A DNA stretch of 64,000 nt from Pseudomonas sp. 7P_10.2_Bac1. Its GTDB lineage: Bacteria; Pseudomonadota; Gammaproteobacteria; Pseudomonadales; Pseudomonadaceae. Both the position numbers and the translations under genes were made by a program. The notes under the pieces are model-generated. The model was not told the DNA's origin. It did not search any database and saw only the letters and a list, made by a program, of their open reading frames with translations. The stretch's first letter is position 1. Each line of letters opens with the position of its first letter. The stretch lies in NCBI RefSeq assembly GCF_025465935.1, contig NZ_JANLNV010000094.1:1-64000 (forward strand), read 5' to 3'. This document shows positions 1 to 8,492 of the stretch, piece after piece.

Positions 1-54
1 TAAATAAAAACGCCCGCGCCCAACCCCCGCTCCTGCAGGGTGTTGCTGTATGGA

Positions 55-429
55 TCAGGACGTACGCCAGGTGATTTCTTCTTCGCCCTCTGCGCTGACG
101 CGGATCCAGCGGTCGGCGTCGTCTTCACCTTGCTCCTCTTCCCACGTGCCGGGTGCGCAACGGACTTCTACGTTCAGCGCCTTGAAAGCGTCTCGGGCGC
201 AGGCAATGTCGTCGTCCCACGGTGTTTGATCGCTTTCCAGGTACAGGCTGTTCCATTTGCCCACGGCTTTTGGCATCCAGGTCACCGGGACATTACCGGC
301 TCTGCATTTCCATACCTGGCCTTTTTGTTTCCACTGCGAGCAGGTGCCCAGAGCGGTGGACAGCCACTCGGCGACTTCTTTGTAAGTGACCGCTTCCTTC
401 AGGTAAATCTCGATATCGGGCTGGCGCAT
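55..429 (-). CDS. conserved hypothetical protein, 124 aa
   Basis: I recognise this only as a small conserved Pseudomonas protein lying downstream of rlmA and dapE, as PA1160 does in P. aeruginosa (recalled order, not searched). The protein is acidic and soluble, with no signal peptide or membrane segment. It holds several Trp residues and two Cys (near residues 30 and 42) and ends in a Glu/Asp-rich stretch. Codon use matches its neighbours and the start ATG is at 429. It is probably last in the dapE-rlmA transcript, 81 bp after rlmA. No function can be given. Confidence 0.8.
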   Translation of the reverse strand: MRQPDIEIYLKEAVTYKEVAEWLSTALGTCSQWKQKGQVWKCRAGNVPVTWMPKAVGKWNSLYLESDQTPWDDDIACARDAFKALNVEVRCAPGTWEEEQGEDDADRWIRVSAEGEEEITWRTS

Positions 430-476
430 GGATGGTCCTCACTGCGTGTCTGAAAAATCCATTCGCGGATTAGTCG

Positions 477-500
477 GGCCTGCCGCAGTCGCAGCAGGCC
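477..500. other. GC-rich stem-loop between rlmA and the hypothetical gene
   Basis: A 7-bp stem, GGCCTGC with GCAGGCC, encloses a 10-nt loop. No run of T follows on either strand, so a classical intrinsic terminator is unlikely. It may be an mRNA-stabilising hairpin after rlmA. Confidence 0.3.
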
Positions 501-510
501 GTAAAGTGGG

Positions 511-1320
511 TTATTGAAGCACGAAGTAATCGTAACGCATGGACACCGTCACCTTTAAAGGCTCAGGGTGCTCGATGACCTGCGCCCGACGCTCGGCACT
601 GGCGCGCCAGCCGTGGGGGGTCATGGCCAGCAAGTTCGCGCGGTCTTGAGGTTTACTCAAGCTCAGCGTGAATTCCAGGGTTTCGCTGTGTTGCAACTGC
701 ATGCCTTCAGGCACCAACGCCAAATGCTTGTCATCGGTGTAGTCGCGCACTTCGTCGTACAGCCGTTCACGCAGCTCCATCAGGTGGCCGCGGGTAGGGC
801 CGACCCTCATCAAACCGCCACCGGGGCTGAGCAGGCGCTTGGCTTCGAGCCAGTCCAGCGGGCTGAAAACGCTCGCCAGAAATTGGCAACTGGCATCGGC
901 CAGCGGTACGCGGGCCATGCTGGCGACCAGCCAGGTCACGCTCGGGTCACGCTTGCAGGCGCGCTTGACTGCCTCGCGGGAGATGTCCAGTGCGTAGCCG
1001 TCAGCCTCAGGCAAGGCTTCAGCGATTTGGGCGGTGTAATAGCCCTCTCCGCAGCCGATGTCGAGCCAGCGTTGCGGCGCGCGTTCAGCGGCCAGTTCGG
1101 CCAGGCGCTTGGCGACGGGGGCATAGTGGCCTGCGTTGAGAAAGTCGCGGCGGGCTTCAACCATGGCCTGGTTATCGCCTGGGTCGCGGCTGTTTTTGTG
1201 CTGTACCGGCAACAGGTTCAAATAGCCCTGGCGAGCGCGGTCAAAGCGATGGCCTGCCGGGCAGACCACGCCATTGTCGACCGCGGTGAGCGGTTCTGAG
1301 CAAATAGGGCACGCGAGCAT
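511..1320 (-). CDS. rlmA: 23S rRNA (guanine-N1)-methyltransferase RlmA
   Basis: This SAM-dependent enzyme methylates N1 of G745 in 23S rRNA (E. coli numbering). The N-terminus carries the zinc-binding set C4, C7, C20 and H24 typical of RlmA. The SAM-binding glycine motif DIGCGEG is at residues 87-93 of a Rossmann methyltransferase domain. Length, 269 aa, is normal for the family. The start codon overlaps the dapE stop by one base, so translation is probably coupled. I see no odd residues. Family assignment is strong; the exact target base is inferred from the family. Confidence 0.93.
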   Translation of the reverse strand: MLACPICSEPLTAVDNGVVCPAGHRFDRARQGYLNLLPVQHKNSRDPGDNQAMVEARRDFLNAGHYAPVAKRLAELAAERAPQRWLDIGCGEGYYTAQIAEALPEADGYALDISREAVKRACKRDPSVTWLVASMARVPLADASCQFLASVFSPLDWLEAKRLLSPGGGLMRVGPTRGHLMELRERLYDEVRDYTDDKHLALVPEGMQLQHSETLEFTLSLSKPQDRANLLAMTPHGWRASAERRAQVIEHPEPLKVTVSMRYDYFVLQ

Positions 1321-2471
1321 CAGGCGAGCAACTTGATCAGGGTTTGGTAGTAGATCTCGGTCAGCACGTCGAGATCGCTGGCCAGCACCCGCTCATTGAC
1401 CTGGTGAATGGTCGCGTTGACCGGCCCCAGTTCAACCACTTGCGTGCCCAGGGTGGCAATGAAGCGACCATCCGAGGTGCCACCGCTGGTGGAGGCTTTG
1501 GTTTCGCGGCCTGTCACTTGTTTGATGCTCGACGAGACGGCGTCCAGCAGGGCGCCCGGCTCGGTCAGGAACGGCAGGCCAGACAGTGCCCACTCGACGT
1601 GCCAGTCCAGGCCGTGTTTGTCGAGGATGTCGGCCACACGCTGTTGCAACCCTTCGACGGTGGATTCGGTCGAGAAACGGAAGTTGAAGACTGCAAACAG
1701 ATCACCAGGGATTACGTTGGTCGCGCCGGTACCGGAGTTGATGTTGGAGATCTGGAAGCTGGTCGGCGGGAAGAACGCGTTGCCGTCGTCCCAATGTTCG
1801 GCAGCCAATTCGGCCAGCGCAGGCGCGGCCAAGTGGATCGGATTCTTTGCCAGATGCGGGTAGGCAACGTGGCCCTGAACACCGCGAACAGTGAGCTTGG
1901 CGCCCAACGAACCGCGGCGGCCATTTTTGACCACGTCACCGACCAGTGTGGTGCTCGAAGGCTCGCCCACGATGCACCAGTCCAGACGCTCGTTACGTGC
2001 TGCGAAGCGCTCGACCACGGCTTTGGTGCCGTGGTGGGCCGGGCCTTCTTCGTCGCTGGTGATCAGAAATGCGACCGAACCCTTGTGGTCCGGGTAGTCG
2101 GCCACAAAGCGTTCAGCGGCAACCACCATGGACGCCAGGCTGCCTTTCATGTCGGCAGCACCGCGGCCGCAGAGCATGCCGTGCTCGTCGATCAACGCAT
2201 CAAACGGGTCGTTTTGCCAGGCTTGCACCGGGCCGGTGGGCACCACGTCGGTGTGGCCGGCGAAGCACAGCACCGGGCCTTCGTGTTTGCCATGGGTGGC
2301 CCAGAAGTTGTCGACGTCTTCGATGCGCATGGGTTCCAGCTTGAAGCCGGCATCACCCAGGCGCTGCATCATCAGCTTCTGGCAGTCGGCGTCGATCGGC
2401 GTCACGGAAGGGCGACGGATCAGATCGCAGGCAAGTTGCAGGGTCGGCGAAAGGTCGGCATGGGCCGTCAT
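1320..2471 (-). CDS. dapE: succinyl-diaminopimelate desuccinylase DapE
   Basis: DapE hydrolyses N-succinyl-LL-diaminopimelate to LL-diaminopimelate and succinate in lysine and peptidoglycan precursor synthesis. It belongs to the dizinc M20 peptidase family. Visible ligands and catalytic residues are H73 and D75 (GHTDVVPTG), D107 (GAADMKG) and the E141/E142 pair (TSDEEG). The ATG at 2471 gives 383 aa and matches the family N-terminus; the frame is open for 14 more codons upstream. It shares a one-base overlap with rlmA. Two further lysine-pathway genes, dapD and dapC, lie within 10 kb. Confidence 0.96.
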   Translation of the reverse strand: MTAHADLSPTLQLACDLIRRPSVTPIDADCQKLMMQRLGDAGFKLEPMRIEDVDNFWATHGKHEGPVLCFAGHTDVVPTGPVQAWQNDPFDALIDEHGMLCGRGAADMKGSLASMVVAAERFVADYPDHKGSVAFLITSDEEGPAHHGTKAVVERFAARNERLDWCIVGEPSSTTLVGDVVKNGRRGSLGAKLTVRGVQGHVAYPHLAKNPIHLAAPALAELAAEHWDDGNAFFPPTSFQISNINSGTGATNVIPGDLFAVFNFRFSTESTVEGLQQRVADILDKHGLDWHVEWALSGLPFLTEPGALLDAVSSSIKQVTGRETKASTSGGTSDGRFIATLGTQVVELGPVNATIHQVNERVLASDLDVLTEIYYQTLIKLLA

Positions 2472-2536
2472 GATAGGGACTCCGAAGCGGGACAAGTGCG
2501 GGCGGCACGGCACAAAAGGGCGGTTATCTTAAAGCA

Positions 2537-2561
2537 AAACGGCGGCCAGAGGCCGCCGTTT
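2537..2561 (-). terminator. intrinsic terminator after the ndvB-like gene
   Basis: An 11-bp perfect stem (AAACGGCGGCC with GGCCGCCGTTT) encloses a 3-base loop. Read on the minus strand it lies 16 bp after the ndvB-like stop and ends in a T-rich tract. It separates that gene from dapE. Confidence 0.8.
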
Positions 2562-2577
2562 AGTCGTGATGCGCAAT

Positions 2578-5169
2578 TTAGGCTGCGGGTTGTTCTTCGC
2601 TGGCCTCTGCCGGTTTGGGCAGAGACGAGGCGAAGGCCATGATCAGCGCTGCCAGATAGGGCAGCGATTGCACCAGCAGCATCACCACCCAGAAGCGCAT
2701 GTCGTTGCTGGGCAGGCCCTGGACACAGTAGATCCCCAAGGCGGCGCCCCACAGCAAGAGCATGATGAACAGCTCTTCACGGGCTTCCGAAATGGCCACC
2801 CAAAAGCCGTGGTTGTCGGCGTTTTTAGGGGTGCGAAAGAACGGAATGCTGGTGGTGAAGAAACCGTACAGCACCGCTTTGGCAATGGTGTGCGACAACG
2901 CCAGACCGGCCAGTGCTGCAGCAAACGCATCCTTGAGGTTGACCCCCACGGCGCGGCGGTACAGGAAGATGATCTTGCCGACCTTGAACGCAAACAGCGC
3001 CAACGGTGGGATAGCAAAGATCAGCAGCGGCGGATCGACCCGCGTCGGCACAATAATCATCGCCGCCGACCACAGCAGGGCGCCGACGGTGAAGAAGATG
3101 TTCATGCCGTCTGCCACCCACGGCAACCAGCCCGCCAGGAAGTGATAGCGCTGGCCGCGAGTCAGCTCGGTATTTTTGCCCAACAGCAGGCTGGAAGCGT
3201 GACGCTTGATAATCTGAATCGCACCATAGGCCCAGCGGAATCGCTGTTTCTTAAAGTCGATAAAGGTATCGGGCATCAGCCCTTTGCCGTAGCTGTTGTG
3301 GGAATAGGCTGCGGAATAACCTTTCTCGAATACCCGCAGGCCCAGTTCGGCATCTTCACAGATGCACCAGTCCGCCCAGCCCAGCTCTTCGAGCACCGAG
3401 CGACGGGTCATGGTCATGGTGCCGTGCTGAATGATCGCGTCACGGTCGTTGCGGGTCACCATGCCGATGTGGAAGAAGCCCTTGTATTCCGAATAGCAGA
3501 GCTTTTTAAAGGTGCTTTCGGCCTGGTCGCGGTAGTCCTGAGGCGACTGCACGATGGCGATTTTAGGATCGGCAAAGTGCGGCACCATGTGCTTGAGCCA
3601 GTTAGGGTCGACACAGTAATCGGAGTCGATGACGGCGATCACTTCGGCATCGGGTGCAGTGTGCGGGATCAGGTAGTTCAGTGCGCCGCCCTTGAAGCCG
3701 GCCAGCGGTGCCACATGGAAGAACTTGAAGCGCGGGCCGAGGGTGGCGCAGTAGTCGCGTACCGGCTCCCAGACGGCCGGGTCCTTGGTGTTGTTGTCGA
3801 TCAGCAACACTTCAAAGTCCGGGTAGTCGAGGTTGGCCAGGGCATTGAGGGTCTGTTTGACCATCTCTGGCGGCTCGTTGTAGCACGGCACATGAATCGA
3901 GACTTTCGGTCGGTAGGCATTGTCGCTTTCGACCGGTAAAAACTCGCGGCGACGTTTGCGAATCCAAACCGCTTCGGCCAGTTCATGGGCCTCGGTGAGC
4001 AACACAATAAACACCCCGAGTGCGCCCAACCCGAGCAGGAAGCCCACGGTCAGGCTGAACCAGGTGCTGTATTGCTGGCTGTAGTCGTAGCCGATCCATA
4101 CCAGCGCCGAACCGCACAGGAACGCGGTGAAAGTCAGGAAGGTACGGCCACGTTGACGCAGGGCCGAGCCGTCGATCAGCAGCAAGGCCAGGGACAGCAA
4201 GCCCATCACCACCGACCCGATGGCCAGCACGCGCCATTGCGGGATGGCAACCACAGGGCCTTCAAAGTTGAATTTTTGTTGGCGCGCTGCGTTGTAAACG
4301 CCCCAATAAGCGCCTACCGAGCCTTCATCGCTGGCTTTCCAGGGCTGGTCGAACGCCTCAATGACGAAATAGTTGTAACCGCGACGGTTCAGGTTGTTGA
4401 CCAGCGTGCGCAGGTAAATCGCCTGGTCAGCCGGTGAAGCGTCGGCACCACCACGCATGCGGCCGTTGCTCGGCCAGCCCACCTCAGACAGCAGCAGCGG
4501 CTTTTTCGGGAACATTTTTTTCAGATCGCGGGCGCGGTCCAGAACAAACTGGCCCGCCTTGTCGACCGGGATAAATTCCCAGTACGGCAGAATGTGCGCG
4601 GCGATCAGGTCTACGTGCTTGGCCAGTTGCGGGTTTTTCTCCCAGATGTGCCATTGCTCGGACGTGGTAACGGGTACTTTCACCGCGGCACGCACCCGGT
4701 CCAGCAACACGATCAACTCCTCAGGGGTGATCTCTTCGCGGAACAGAGCTTCGTTGCCGACCACCACGCGCACGACGCTGCGCGAGTTATTGGCCAGTTC
4801 GATGGCTTTTTGAATTTCGCGCTCGTTGCGCTCTTTATCGGGGCTGATCCAGATACCGAGGGTCACCCGCAGCCCGAACTCCTCCGCCAACTTGGGAATG
4901 TCCCCCAATGTTTCGTCGACCGAGTAGGTCCGGATGTTGTCGGTCTGCTTGCTGATGATCTCCAGATCGCGACGCATTTCATCGTCGGTCGGGTATTGGT
5001 CTTTCTGCGGGTACTGGCCTTGCTGAAACGGCGAGTACGAAAAACCGGAGATTTGATCAGGCCAGTTGGGGGCCGAAACCGGGCGGTTGATCAGCGCCCA
5101 GAAGCCTGTGAACAGGGCAGCGATGGCCAGCACGACCACCAGGTTGAGTCCAAATTTACGCGATGACAT
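2578..5169 (-). CDS. ndvB: NdvB-like membrane beta-glucan synthase (GH17-GT2 fusion)
   Basis: An inner-membrane protein of 863 aa that resembles P. aeruginosa NdvB (PA1163), which makes periplasmic glucans linked to biofilm antibiotic tolerance. After an N-terminal membrane segment (about 10-28) comes a GH17 domain with acid/base E140 (GNEAL) and nucleophile E229 (LLSEVGWPS). Membrane segments follow near 312-332, 345-360 and 370-392. A GT2 synthase domain has DSD at 515-517, ED at 605-606 and QRFRW at 642-646; a C-terminal membrane block ends the protein. The ATG at 5169 is chosen over an upstream in-frame TTG at 5187, which lacks a ribosome site. The glucan product is inferred. Confidence 0.88.
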   Translation of the reverse strand: MSSRKFGLNLVVVLAIAALFTGFWALINRPVSAPNWPDQISGFSYSPFQQGQYPQKDQYPTDDEMRRDLEIISKQTDNIRTYSVDETLGDIPKLAEEFGLRVTLGIWISPDKERNEREIQKAIELANNSRSVVRVVVGNEALFREEITPEELIVLLDRVRAAVKVPVTTSEQWHIWEKNPQLAKHVDLIAAHILPYWEFIPVDKAGQFVLDRARDLKKMFPKKPLLLSEVGWPSNGRMRGGADASPADQAIYLRTLVNNLNRRGYNYFVIEAFDQPWKASDEGSVGAYWGVYNAARQQKFNFEGPVVAIPQWRVLAIGSVVMGLLSLALLLIDGSALRQRGRTFLTFTAFLCGSALVWIGYDYSQQYSTWFSLTVGFLLGLGALGVFIVLLTEAHELAEAVWIRKRRREFLPVESDNAYRPKVSIHVPCYNEPPEMVKQTLNALANLDYPDFEVLLIDNNTKDPAVWEPVRDYCATLGPRFKFFHVAPLAGFKGGALNYLIPHTAPDAEVIAVIDSDYCVDPNWLKHMVPHFADPKIAIVQSPQDYRDQAESTFKKLCYSEYKGFFHIGMVTRNDRDAIIQHGTMTMTRRSVLEELGWADWCICEDAELGLRVFEKGYSAAYSHNSYGKGLMPDTFIDFKKQRFRWAYGAIQIIKRHASSLLLGKNTELTRGQRYHFLAGWLPWVADGMNIFFTVGALLWSAAMIIVPTRVDPPLLIFAIPPLALFAFKVGKIIFLYRRAVGVNLKDAFAAALAGLALSHTIAKAVLYGFFTTSIPFFRTPKNADNHGFWVAISEAREELFIMLLLWGAALGIYCVQGLPSNDMRFWVVMLLVQSLPYLAALIMAFASSLPKPAEASEEQPAA

Positions 5170-5390
5170 AACGTTTACGGGTTCCAAAGGGAGTGGAACG
5201 AAGATCGATCGGCAGGTGCCAAACGGCGCGCATCCTACACTGCGCTTTGACTCACCGTACAGCGCACGGAAACAGGTCGGGCGTTGGGCAGTGGCAGCCG
5301 ACTTAAGTTCTTTCTTTTTTTCGTGTAATGCTTGTCGTGTTACCTAATGTGTAATTAAAGCAGGCTTAGTCGCCCAGAGTGCGGGAAAGA

Positions 5391-5419
5391 TACTCAACGG
5401 CGCGCATGGCCCCTATAAT
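5391..5419 (+). promoter_or_regulatory. sigma70-type promoter of tcdA
   Basis: A perfect -10 hexamer TATAAT lies at 5414-5419. A weak -35 (TACTCA, 5391-5396) sits 17 bp upstream. The -10 ends 26 bp before the tcdA ATG. The rest of the 276-bp gap between ndvB and tcdA shows nothing else I can name. Confidence 0.6.
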
Positions 5420-5445
5420 GCGCGCCGGTTTTTGGGGTGTTGGCG

Positions 5446-6264
5446 ATGAGTACAGAAGATCCGCGGTTTGCCGGTGTAGCCCGGTTATATGGGCTGGAAG
5501 GCTTGGAGCGACTGCGTGCAGCGCATGTGGCGATCGTTGGTGTGGGCGGCGTAGGGTCGTGGGCGGCCGAGGCCATTGCCCGCTGCGGCGTCGGAGAAAT
5601 CTCGTTGTTCGACCTCGATGACGTGTGCGTCAGCAACAGTAACCGCCAGTTGCACGCGTTGAGCTCGACCATCGGTCGGGACAAGGTCGAGGTGATGGCC
5701 GAGCGTCTGCGCCAGATCAACCCGGACTGCACCGTGCACGCGGTGGCAGATTTCGTGACCCGCGAAACCATGGCGCAGTACATCACCCCGAACATTGACT
5801 GCGTGATTGACTGCATCGACAGCGTCAATGCCAAGGCGGCGCTGATCGCCTGGTGCAAGCGGCGCAAGATCCAGATCATCACCACCGGCGGTGCGGGGGG
5901 GCAAATTGACCCGACATTGATCCAAGTGTGTGACCTGAACCGTACCTACAACGACCCTTTGGCCTCGAAAGTGCGTTCGACCTTGCGCCGCGATTATGGT
6001 TTTTCGCGCACTGTGACCCGTCATTACAGCGTGCCGTGTGTGTTTTCGACCGAGCAACTGCGCTATCCCAAGCCTGATGGCAGCATTTGTTTGCAAAAGA
6101 GTTTTGTTGGTGACGGGGTGAAGCTCGACTGTGCCGGTGGTTTTGGCGCCGTGATGATGGTTACGGCCACGTTTGGCATGGTGGCGGCGACCAAGGCCGT
6201 GGACAAGATTGTGGCGGGTGTGCGTCGGCCTTCTGAAAAGATCAAGGCAAAGCCCTCACCCTAA
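5446..6264 (+). CDS. tcdA: tRNA threonylcarbamoyladenosine dehydratase TcdA (CsdL)
   Basis: TcdA is an E1-like ATP-dependent enzyme that dehydrates t6A at position 37 of ANN-decoding tRNAs to cyclic ct6A. Visible are the nucleotide-binding loop GVGGVG (32-37), the acidic FDLDD stretch (55-59) and R67 of the SNRQLH motif. The ATG at 5446 gives 272 aa and follows GGGGTG; in-frame GTG and TTG codons just upstream are rejected. In E. coli TcdA works with CsdA and CsdE, whose homologues face it here. The last codons (Pro-Ser-Pro-stop) are read from the left end of the adjoining repeat element, so the C-terminus is probably altered by it. Confidence 0.93.
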   Translation: MSTEDPRFAGVARLYGLEGLERLRAAHVAIVGVGGVGSWAAEAIARCGVGEISLFDLDDVCVSNSNRQLHALSSTIGRDKVEVMAERLRQINPDCTVHAVADFVTRETMAQYITPNIDCVIDCIDSVNAKAALIAWCKRRKIQIITTGGAGGQIDPTLIQVCDLNRTYNDPLASKVRSTLRRDYGFSRTVTRHYSVPCVFSTEQLRYPKPDGSICLQKSFVGDGVKLDCAGGFGAVMMVTATFGMVAATKAVDKIVAGVRRPSEKIKAKPSP

Positions 6265-6820
6265 CCCTCTCCCGGAGGGAGAGGGGACCGACCGCGTTGT
6301 TCGGCAATAATCATCACCCCGAAAAGCGCGTCGACTATGGGTTCAATGCAGTGACTTCAACGGTTCGTAAATCTGCAGCATCCCCCGATCAGTTTCCTCT
6401 CCCGGAGGGAGAGGGGACCGACCGCGTTGTTCGGCAATAATCATCACCCCGAAAAGCGCGTCGACTATGGGTCCAATGCAGTGACATCAACTGTTCGTAA
6501 ATCTGCAGCATCCCCCGATCAGTTTCCTCTCCCGGAGGGAGAGGGGACCGACCGCGTTGTTCGGCAATAATCATCACCCCGAAAAGCGTGTCGACTATGG
6601 GTTCAATGCAGTGACTTCAACGGTTCGTAAATCTGCAGCATCCCCCGATCAGTTTCCTCTCCCGGAGGGAGAGGGGACCGACCGCGTTGTTCGGCAATAA
6701 TCATCACCCCGAAAAGCGCGTCGACTATGGGTTCAATGCAGTGACATCAACGGTTCGTAAATCTGCAGCATCCCCCCGATCAGTTCCTTCTCCCTCCGGG
6801 AGAGGGTTAGGGTGAGGGCG
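6253..6820. repeat. inverted-end repeat element with four 130-bp tandem units
   Basis: The 559-bp gap between tcdA and csdE is filled by this element. Its ends are inverted copies of CCCTCACCCTAACCCTCTCCC (left from 6253, right ending near 6820). Between them are four head-to-tail units starting at 6267, 6397, 6527 and 6657, exactly 130 bp apart; the last has one extra C. The units differ at only a few bases, so amplification is recent or homogenised. Each opens with the palindrome CTCTCCCGGAGGGAGAG. Unit length is not a multiple of three and no open frame is conserved, so it is non-coding. The left end supplies the tcdA stop. Confidence 0.95.
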
Positions 6821-6823
6821 CTT

Positions 6824-7228
6824 TCAGCCTGCCAATTCTTTCATGCGTTGCAAGACGGCATTCAGCCCGTTGCTGCGCGACGGTGACAGTTGGCGGCTCA
6901 GGCCCAATTGGTTAAACCAGTCGGGCAAATCGACCTGTTGCAGCGCTTCGCTGGACAAGCCATTGACCCGCGCCAGTAGCAATGCCACCAGCCCGCGAAT
7001 CAGACGGGCATCGCTGCTGGCGGCAAATTGCCAGTGGCCGTCTTTCAGCGCGCCTGTCAACCACACCTGACTTTCACAGCCATGCACACGGTTGGCGTCG
7101 GTCTTGTCGGCATCCGCCAGTTCCGGCAGACGCTGGCCCCATTGCATCAACAGGCGGGCGCGCTGTTCCCAGCTGGCGCAGTGTTCAAAGCTGTCCAGGG
7201 CGGCCAGTGCGTCAGCAGGCAAGGTCAT
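6824..7228 (-). CDS. csdE: SufE/CsdE family sulfur acceptor
   Basis: A 134-aa sulfur-transfer protein that takes persulfide from a cysteine desulfurase and stimulates it. The acceptor is C51 in RVHGCESQVWL, the signature of the SufE/CsdE fold. The start ATG overlaps the stop of the desulfurase gene by four bases (ATGA), a strong sign of paired function. CsdE is preferred over SufE because the partner looks like CsdA, no sufBCD genes are present, and tcdA is adjacent. The stop codon lies about 3 bp beyond the right end of the repeat element. Confidence 0.87.
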   Translation of the reverse strand: MTLPADALAALDSFEHCASWEQRARLLMQWGQRLPELADADKTDANRVHGCESQVWLTGALKDGHWQFAASSDARLIRGLVALLLARVNGLSSEALQQVDLPDWFNQLGLSRQLSPSRSNGLNAVLQRMKELAG

Positions 7229-8430
7229 TGCAGTAGCTCCAGGGCCTGGTCGAGCGCGTCGAAAAAGCGCTCAAGATCTTCAGAGTCGTTGTACAGCGCC
7301 AACGACACGCGAATCGCTCCCGCCAACCCCAGGCTTTTCAGCAACGGCATGGCGCAGTGATGGCCGGCGCGCACGGCTATGCCTTGCTCGGTCAGCAGGT
7401 GGGCAAGGTCGGCGTTATGCACGCCCTCTACCACAAAGCTCACCAGCGCCAGTTGCGGCGAACCCAGCACGCGAATGCCCGGGCGCTCTTGCAATCCTTC
7501 AACCAGTAGTGCGTGTAACGCCGATTCGTGGGCGTCGATGGCAGTCTGGTCGAGGCTGCTCAGGTAGTTCAGGGTCGCGCCCAGGCCAATTACGCTGGCA
7601 ATCGGCGGCGTGCCCGCTTCAAAACCCAGCGGCGCAGGACGGAAGGTGGCGTGGTGGTAATCAGCGTCTTGCACCATTTCGCCGCCAAACTGCCAATGTT
7701 TCAGGCTGGCCAGTGCGGCATGCCGACCAAACACTACGCCCAATCCGTCCGGGCCATACAGTTTGTGGCTGGAAAACACATAGAAGTCGCAGCCCAGTGC
7801 CTCCACGTCTTGCCGGCCGTGAACAACGCCCTGCGCGCCATCGACGACGGTCAGCGCGTTCTGCGCCTTGGCCAGTGCCAGTAATTGGGGCAACGGTTGC
7901 CACACGCCCAGCACGTTGGACAACTGGCTGACAGCCAGCAGGCGGGTGCGCGGGGTGATCAGGCGGGCGGCGGCATCGAGATCGATCACGCCGTCGGCAT
8001 CCAGCGGCAAAACTACCAGGCTCAGTTGTTGACGCTGGGCAAGTTGCTGCCACGGCAACAGGTTGGCATGGTGTTCCAGGGCGCTGATAACAATCTCATC
8101 GCCCGGATTGAAGAGGTGTTCCAGCCCGTAAGCCAGAAGATTGAGTGCCGAGGTGGCACCGTGAGTGAAGATGATCTGCCCGCTGTCGGCCGCGTTGAGC
8201 CATTGGGCGACTTTGCAGCGGGTGTCCTCGAATGCCTGGGTGGCATGGGCGCCCGGTAAGTGCTGGGCCCGGTGCACATTGGCGGCGCCACTGGCGTAGT
8301 AGTGCGTCAGGGCGTCGAGCAGGGCTTGAGGTTTTTGCGTGGTCGCAGCGTTGTCCAGATAGGTCTGGTCCTGACGTTGCAAGGCGGCGATGGCAGGAAA
8401 GTCAGCGCGCCAGGGAGAGGGCAAAAGCAT
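7225..8430 (-). CDS. csdA: cysteine desulfurase CsdA
   Basis: A PLP enzyme of 401 aa that converts cysteine to alanine and loads sulfur as persulfide on its active-site cysteine. Visible are D197 (VVDGAQ) for the PLP ring, K223 in SSHKLYGP for the Schiff base, and C359 in RAGHHCAMP as persulfide carrier. The surroundings of K223 and the short Cys loop fit the group II (SufS/CsdA) desulfurases. The ATG at 8430 is chosen because the homologous N-terminus starts there; the frame is open 40 codons further upstream into the dapD gap. It is coupled to csdE. Confidence 0.9.
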   Translation of the reverse strand: MLLPSPWRADFPAIAALQRQDQTYLDNAATTQKPQALLDALTHYYASGAANVHRAQHLPGAHATQAFEDTRCKVAQWLNAADSGQIIFTHGATSALNLLAYGLEHLFNPGDEIVISALEHHANLLPWQQLAQRQQLSLVVLPLDADGVIDLDAAARLITPRTRLLAVSQLSNVLGVWQPLPQLLALAKAQNALTVVDGAQGVVHGRQDVEALGCDFYVFSSHKLYGPDGLGVVFGRHAALASLKHWQFGGEMVQDADYHHATFRPAPLGFEAGTPPIASVIGLGATLNYLSSLDQTAIDAHESALHALLVEGLQERPGIRVLGSPQLALVSFVVEGVHNADLAHLLTEQGIAVRAGHHCAMPLLKSLGLAGAIRVSLALYNDSEDLERFFDALDQALELLQ

Positions 8431-8447
8431 GGTGTTCAAGGCTCTGT

Positions 8448-8477
8448 TGACGAGGCTGCAACCAGCCAGCCTCGTCA
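8448..8477. other. strong stem-loop between dapD and csdA
   Basis: An 11-bp stem, TGACGAGGCTG with CAGCCTCGTCA, encloses an 8-nt loop in the 62-bp gap between dapD and csdA. It starts 16 bp after the dapD stop on the minus strand. There is no T run behind it, so it may protect the dapD mRNA end or act as a weak attenuator. Confidence 0.55.
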
Positions 8478-8492
8478 GTGGCAGACAAACGC

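Noticed and set aside
1..54. A gene end or terminator at the left edge
   Set aside because: A T-rich tract read on the minus strand follows a GC-rich segment, but no self-complementary stem is visible and the sequence is too short to judge.
6389..6577. Peptide encoded by the 130-bp repeat
   Set aside because: The period shifts the frame by one base per unit, so no product is conserved.
6253..6820. CRISPR array
   Set aside because: Units are 130 bp and contiguous with no unique spacers, and no cas gene is in the window.
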